Shown here piece by piece: positions 58,701 through 64,000 of a stretch of 64,000 nt of DNA; the stretch's first letter is position 1; each line of letters starts with the position of its first letter. The notes under the pieces were generated by a model. It saw only the letters and a list, made by a program, of their open reading frames with translations, made no database searches and had not been told where the DNA came from. This stretch comes from Manihot esculenta. Taxonomy: Eukaryota; Streptophyta; Magnoliopsida; Malpighiales; Euphorbiaceae. The stretch lies in contig NC_035166.2 of NCBI RefSeq assembly GCF_001659605.2, forward strand, positions 22,379,457 to 22,443,456, in the 5' to 3' direction. A program made the position numbers and the translations under genes.

Positions 58701-61700
58701 ATTACAGATTTAAATCGATCTTAATTTTTAGAATTTACATCGAATAGAAATTATAATAATTTTATAAAAAAAAAAATTTTAAAATGTACGACTTTAACTT
58801 TCAAAAATGTGATAAGAGCAGCAGATCTAATTATCAAGTTTGATATTAAAATTTCACCGATTTAATTTTACATTTTAATTTTTTTTAATATTTTTATAAT
58901 TTTATATATTATAATTTTTTTTATTATAAATAATATTTTTTCACAATTTGAAACTCACTTTTACATTTTAATTTTTAATTTATTTTTTTCTTTTATATCG
59001 TTTTAGTTAAATAATAGTAGCGAAAACTTTATGAATAATAAGAGTTTTATGTAGTTACTATTTTTATTTTAAACTATAAAATAATATAAATAAATGAATA
59101 AAATATTTTGTTATATTAAATTTTGTAACTATTTCAAATACTAAAAAATATGAATTTTTTTTTTTTAAATATTTTCTCTTATGGAGTTTAAAACACTCTA
59201 AATTTTAAAAAATATATATAAAAAACTAAGTTCACTTATAAAAACTGGGTCGCATAAGCTAATCACAAAAATTGTATATTTGTAATAAAATTAAAACCTT
59301 TGATTATAATTATATTTATTTGCAACTTGCAGTATTCGATTCCCACACGTTGTGACAAAATCTTGAGGTAATTATAAACTACGTACGATACTTTTTAATA
59401 ATTAATAAATCAAGTATTTATATAAAATATTATTCCTCAAATTAAAATAAAGAAGTTCATTGAATTTAATTTAATTTTGAAAATATGAAATTCATTTTTT
59501 TAATTTAAAATTTAATTTTTACATAATTTTATAATAATTTATATCAAATAAATAATGTCAAATGATGTGTATGTAAAATTAATCAAAAAATATATAGTAA
59601 ATATACAAATTTATATATAAATATTTAAATATATAGTAAGCTTAAATTCTCTATAGTATTAAGTTTGATGTTGGCTTGCCGCAGTAACAAATGCAGAAAT
59701 TTAAATTATGAGATTTAATTTTATTTTTTCAATGTGAATTTTAATTTCATTTAATTTATAAAAAATATTTATTTATATTCATAAAATTTTAAATTAAAAT
59801 TTAATTTGAAATAGAAAAATAAAAAAAAAATCACATACACAAAATTTTATAAATTAAATTAATTTGCTCATATTAAATATTAAATATAAATTTTTTAAAT
59901 TTTTTAATATGAATTGCCTAAACTATTATCAGGTAAAAAATATTATTTGATTTTAATTTTTTGATTTTTATTTAAAATTTTTAAAATTTTAAATATAATC
60001 ATGAATTATTAAATTTATTTTTTATTTAAAAATTATTTTTTTAAAATCTAAATGTCCATCAAATTCATTAAACAATTTAATTATTACTTTTAAAACTATT
60101 TTTTCAACAAATAAATAATTTAATATATAATTTAAAGTAAATAAAAAATAGTGTATATAAATAATATATGTAGTCAATTTAATATTTTTTAATAATAATT
60201 AATTTATATTTAATTATTGTAATTTTTATAATTTTAAGTGTTTAATGAGTTAATTTCAACCGTTTATATTAAGTCAATAAATTAAATAATTTAACTTATA
60301 AATATTTGAAAATAAAAGAGAATATGTAAAGTTAAAATTTCAAAAATTAAATGTAAACTTTTTAAATAAAAAAGTAGAGAAGAAAAAAGACATTAACTTA
60401 GAATGACTGTTTTAAAAATATTGAAACTTTATTTATAAGAAAATTATTATTAAATTTTAAATTTTAAAAATTTATTAATTTTTATATTTATAAAAATTAT
60501 TTAATTAAAATATTCATATATTTTATAAAATTAAATTATTTAATCAATCTATTAAAATAATTGTTAATCAATTTGTTTTATCATTGATCAAATAAAATAA
60601 ATATTTAAACAGTAGAAATTAAATAATACATATAATTAAAATTATATAAATTAAATAATATAAATATTTAAAATATATTAATAAATTTTTAAACAGAATA
60701 AATTAACAATTTTTTTATTTATCTAAAATTAATAAAACTGACATAAATACCTTATAAAATTTGAAAAAATTCAGGAGGGCTCGTGGCCCTTAGATGGATC
60801 CGTCAGTGGCTTGGCCAGTAGGGATTATCAATAAAATGGGAAGAAGCTATAATCATACATATATAATTCGTATCTTTGTTGTTGTTAACTGAGCAACTGC
60901 CCATGATACGCTCCTCTTAATTAATCAATTTACTTATAATTAATTTACATCATACTTATAACTTTGGTTCACTTCATTTATTAATTTAATTATTTTTATT
61001 TTTATTTGGGCACAAGGCCATTTTCAACATACGTTCAAGTTAAGTGAATTAATTAATTAATAACACACAATAAAAAAAAATTATAAATCACTCAATAAAA
61101 TGAAATTGCTAAAATCTTTAGCAAAATGGGTCATAATCAAGGGTATTTTTGGTATTTTTTTTTTTTTAAAAAATCTTAATTGTGAATTTATATATAAATT
61201 TAAAATAAAAAATAAAATTTAGTGTGAGAACCAATTTAGCCAGCCTATCTAGATAAAAAAAATTACATGCGCTCGCACGAGTGCCTCGTTTATTTGGCTG
61301 AGTTTGTGTGATGTGTGTCATCGTCAAGAGTCCCACCCATGCATGCAGATGGATTATATTAATCAAGAAATTTAGTTTAAGAATCTCTTTGAAATAATTA
61401 TGCCACAAAATAATTTTTTTAATGAAAAATATTTCCCTTACACGTGTAAGTGGTGTTTTCTGTGAAAATATTTACTGCTATCCAACGCAGCAAAACAGCT
61501 GGACACAAGCTCGAATAATTAGTTCAATTTGCCACAAATAAATTTTATGCATCTACTTGTAAAATAATTAATTTTTTTATAATGATTTTTTAAAAAAAAG
61601 TTGAATTGAATTTTTAATTCTTAGTTTTTAAATGTAAAAAACGATGACATGTGCTTCAGGCAATCTGACATGTAAATTCGAATATGTTAAAAAATCATTA

Positions 61701-62050
61701 AGCACGCCTCGCATTACCTTTACTTGGTCGGTAAAAGCTTCAACAAAGGCCGCCACATTGTCATAAAGAATAAATCCTTAAGCTGAAAATGAAACGGCAA
61801 ATGCCTCCGATTGGGAATGAGGGTGGAGCGACCAAAACGGAGGAAGCAAGGATACATAACTTTAGATTAATCTGAATTAGAATCCAATAAATTTTTTATT
61901 TTAAATTTTAAAAATATTCTATATCAAGAATTTAAATTCGAGATTTAAGAAAGAAAATATTGGTGCCATCGTAATTTGGCCAATGGATAATTATTTTTGT
62001 TTTATTATAGGTTTCTTCGAAAACAAAATTTTCCTGTTATTATTATTTTT
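55800..62050. other. 6 kb AT-rich gene desert
   Basis: Long stretches of A/T runs with scarcely any G/C. I see no gene, RNA gene or clear element. Islands that stand out: 57120-57250 (AAACGGTGTCGTTTTA, then TACACGTGGATC with a G-box-like CACGTG), 60772-60850 (GGGCTCGTGGCCCTTAGATG), and 61260-61350. Many short words (TTTTGATAAAATTA, AATTTTTTTAAATT) recur, suggesting decayed elements rather than function. Confidence 0.6.
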
Positions 62051-62057
62051 CTGCAAC

Positions 62058-62065
62058 TATAAAAA
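62058..62065 (+). promoter_or_regulatory. TATA box of FMO gene
   Basis: TATAAAAA located 82 bases before the ATG at 62140, followed by an A/C-rich leader (CCCCACATCACC). Position and sequence fit a plant core promoter with the start site near 62090. Confidence 0.65.
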
Positions 62066-62139
62066 CCCCACATCACCTACGCACGTTTTCATACACAGCA
62101 ACCCATTAATCTTTACTGCCAAAAGGGGGGAAAAAGACC

Positions 62140-63512
62140 ATGGTTTCTGAGCAGCTGAGCCTATCGAGGAATGTCTGTGTGATCGGAGCAGGACCATCTG
62201 GGCTAGTGTCGGCTCGAGAGCTGAGGAAAGAAGGTCACAGAGTGGTGGTTTTGGAACAAAAGCATGATGTTGGAGGGCAATGGTTGTATGAACCAAATGT
62301 AGAGAAAGAAGATCCATTAGGAAGGAACAAGTTCTTAGAAGTGCATAGTAGCGTTTATGCGTCTCTAAGATTGGCTTCGCCAAGGGAGATTATGGGTTAC
62401 ACAGATTTCCCATTTTTGGCGAAGAAAGGTAGAGACATGAGGAGATTTCCTGGGTATAGGGAACTTTGGCTGTACCTTAAAGATTTTTGTGATCACTTTG
62501 GTTTAAGAGAGATGATAAGGTTTAACACTAGGGTAGAGTATGTGGGCATGTTGGATTATGGTGATGAGTTCAAGAAAGATTTGAAATGGGTTGTAAAGAG
62601 CAGAAGAGAGGAAAAAAATGGAGATTATAAAGAAGTAGATGAGGTGTTTGATGCAGTGGTGGTTGCTACTGGTCATTACTCTCAGCCTAAGATAAATCCC
62701 ATTAAAGGTCTCTGCACTTATTTCTCATTATCACCTCAAGAACGAGTAATTTTACATTGAAAATGGAAAGAGAAAATTTTCTTGACGCTAGCAATCTCAT
62801 GTACATGTCAAAGTTACAGTGACAATCATCAAAAAAGAAAACTTTATGTAGTTGAAATAAATGTTTATTGGGAGAAGCAGTACTTTTGTGTTTGTTTCGA
62901 TATTCACTTTTTCTTTTCTTGCTTTCGAAGTTCATGTTTGTTTGTGTTGAAGGTCAATGATTTTGACATTCTCTGCGTGTTTCTTGAAGGAATGGATACA
63001 TGGAAGAGGAAGCAAATGCACAGTCATGTTTACAGAGATCCTGAGCCATTTCGCAATGAGGTATGTTAATACATGATTCTGAATATCTCCAGCCAGCCAA
63101 CAACTATAATAATTGGCTCCCATTGCCTCGGTTGAAGATCAGATGAAATTTGTTAAAATGATCTGCAGGTAGTTGTGGTTGTGGGGAATTCAATGAGTGG
63201 CCAAGATATATCCATGGAGCTTGTAAAAGTAGCAAAGGAAGTCCACCTCAGTGCCAAATCCCTTGAGATCACACTGGGTTTATCCAAAGTCATTTCTAAC
63301 CATGAAAATCTCCATCTTCGTCCACAGGTACTTGCAGATTTCTAAGATTTTTTTTTTTTAAATAAATCAGATGATACAAATTCTCTGTAGTTTTTCTGAT
63401 TATATATCTTTATGTCATTAAATTTGCAGATAGAATGTCTTGAAGAAGATGGCAGGGTCGTATTTGCAGATGGGTCTCAGGTCGTAGCCGACACCATCTT
63501 ATACTGCACAGG
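62140..63512 (+). CDS. Flavin-containing monooxygenase, FMO GS-OX-like, 5' part only
   Basis: NADPH- and FAD-dependent enzyme of the plant FMO clade that includes the glucosinolate S-oxygenases; the actual substrate here is unknown. Exons seen: 62140-62707, 62990-63060, 63169-63327, 63430-63512, phases 1, 0, 0, 2; later exons lie past 64000. The FAD site is VIGAGPSGL (residues 14-22), then VLEQKHDVGGQW. The region ATGHYSQPKI precedes the FMO-identifying segment, here TWKRKQMHSHVYRD: Trp for Phe and Arg where the consensus has Gly. The NADPH fold is VVVVVGNSMSGQDIS. The fourth exon ends in ADTILYCTG. The start context ACCATGG is strong. The fourth exon's donor is duplicated 45 bases downstream. 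Confidence 0.9.
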
Positions 63513-63582
63513 GTAAATCTGAAAACTCACTGGTTGCACCATCTTATACTGCACAGGGTAAATTTGAAAACTAACTGGTTAA
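63493..63582 (+). repeat. 45-base tandem duplication across an FMO exon-intron border
   Basis: ACCATCTTATACTGCACAGG followed by GTAAATCTGAAAACTCACTGG, at 63493-63537, is repeated from 63538 with two or three changes (AATTTGAAAACTAACTGG). The copy includes the donor GGGTAAAT, so two nearly identical 5' splice sites stand 45 bases apart. Confidence 0.92.
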
Positions 63583-64000
63583 GTGTTTAAATAATTATCT
63601 GTTTTTGTAATAATAATTTACTAGTTAAGTGGTTATTTCATAATTAAACATAATTGTGTGTGTTTGTTTTTAATGGGAATTTTTAAGAAATCTTAAATTA
63701 CTTACATTTGACCATTTAGATCATATGAGTACCAAGAAATTTCCATTTTCCAATGCTAAAAGTTAGCTGATTAGATGCTCATGAGTTTCTTTCTTTTGAC
63801 CATGAGATACTTTGGTGGGACCTTGTATCCACATGTGGGGTGCAAATCTAGTTCCACCATATCATGGAGAGTCATCATCATGATTCATGGCTTTTTGCAA
63901 GAATAATTTTTTTATATATACCACAGGACTAATTTAAACATATCAAGTGATCAACCACAAGTTTTAAAAATAATTTATATAGATTTAAACTCAAAATTTT
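63513..64000 (+). other. FMO intron 4, continuing past the window
   Basis: AT-rich, with no acceptor followed by recognisable FMO coding before the window ends. Confidence 0.6.

Noticed and set aside
55800..62050. Possible hidden genes or centromere-like satellite in the AT desert
   Set aside because: Open frames are short and homopolymeric, and no regular tandem period was seen by eye.

Overview
This is nuclear DNA from a flowering plant, almost certainly a eudicot. Intergenic DNA is very AT-rich, genes are split by many short GT-AG introns, introns carry miniature transposons, and the proteins are plant-specific in type (SNAP33-type SNARE, GH79 heparanase-like enzyme, plant DPMS3, plant calmodulin-binding protein, HIPP, FMO GS-OX-like enzyme). 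Protein wording suggests a rosid, perhaps Malpighiales/Euphorbiaceae, but that is a guess. The SNARE, LYR, heparanase-like and calmodulin-binding genes recall, from memory, a block on Arabidopsis chromosome 5 (around At5g61210-At5g61260).

Layout: 0-2 kb, an intact SNAP33-type t-SNARE gene (+). 2.1-3.9 kb, a broken tandem copy of that gene whose first exon has become a new short frame with a long GAA/GAC-coded acidic tract. 6 kb, an ISD11/LYRM4-like LYR protein (-). 7-11.4 kb, a nine-exon heparanase-like gene (-). 13.8-23.1 kb, an eight-exon SCAPER homolog (+) of about 1791 residues. 24.8-26 kb, the three-exon DPM3 subunit of dolichol-phosphate mannose synthase (-). 27.9-46.8 kb, a large ZRANB3-type SNF2 helicase/HNH nuclease gene (-) of about 25 exons, whose introns hold TRIM retrotransposons, two hAT-like elements, a Stowaway-like MITE and a recent tandem exon duplication. 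48-48.9 kb, a small unrecognised gene, perhaps frameshifted. 51.1 kb, an orphan first exon of a HIPP metal-binding protein. 51.6-54.9 kb, a plant calmodulin-binding protein (-) with an internal 118-residue repeat. 55.4 kb, an LRR relic of an NBS-LRR gene. 55.8-62 kb, an AT-rich desert. 62.1 kb to the end, the first four exons of a flavin-containing monooxygenase (+), cut by the window edge.

The genes are ordinary, independently transcribed housekeeping or stress loci (vesicle fusion, Fe-S assembly, cell-wall/AGP glycan trimming, ER mannosylation, replication-fork repair, calcium signalling, S/N-oxygenation) and form no operon or dedicated system. The novelty is in local genome remodelling: the SNAP33-derived acidic frame, the in-frame exon duplication in the helicase, the TSD-bounded multi-LTR TRIM array, the TRIM-derived minisatellite, and the duplicated splice donor in the FMO. 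Exon limits were set by hand from splice consensus and reading phase, without transcripts. Several apparent starts upstream of the annotated ATGs are GTG or TTG codons and were corrected.
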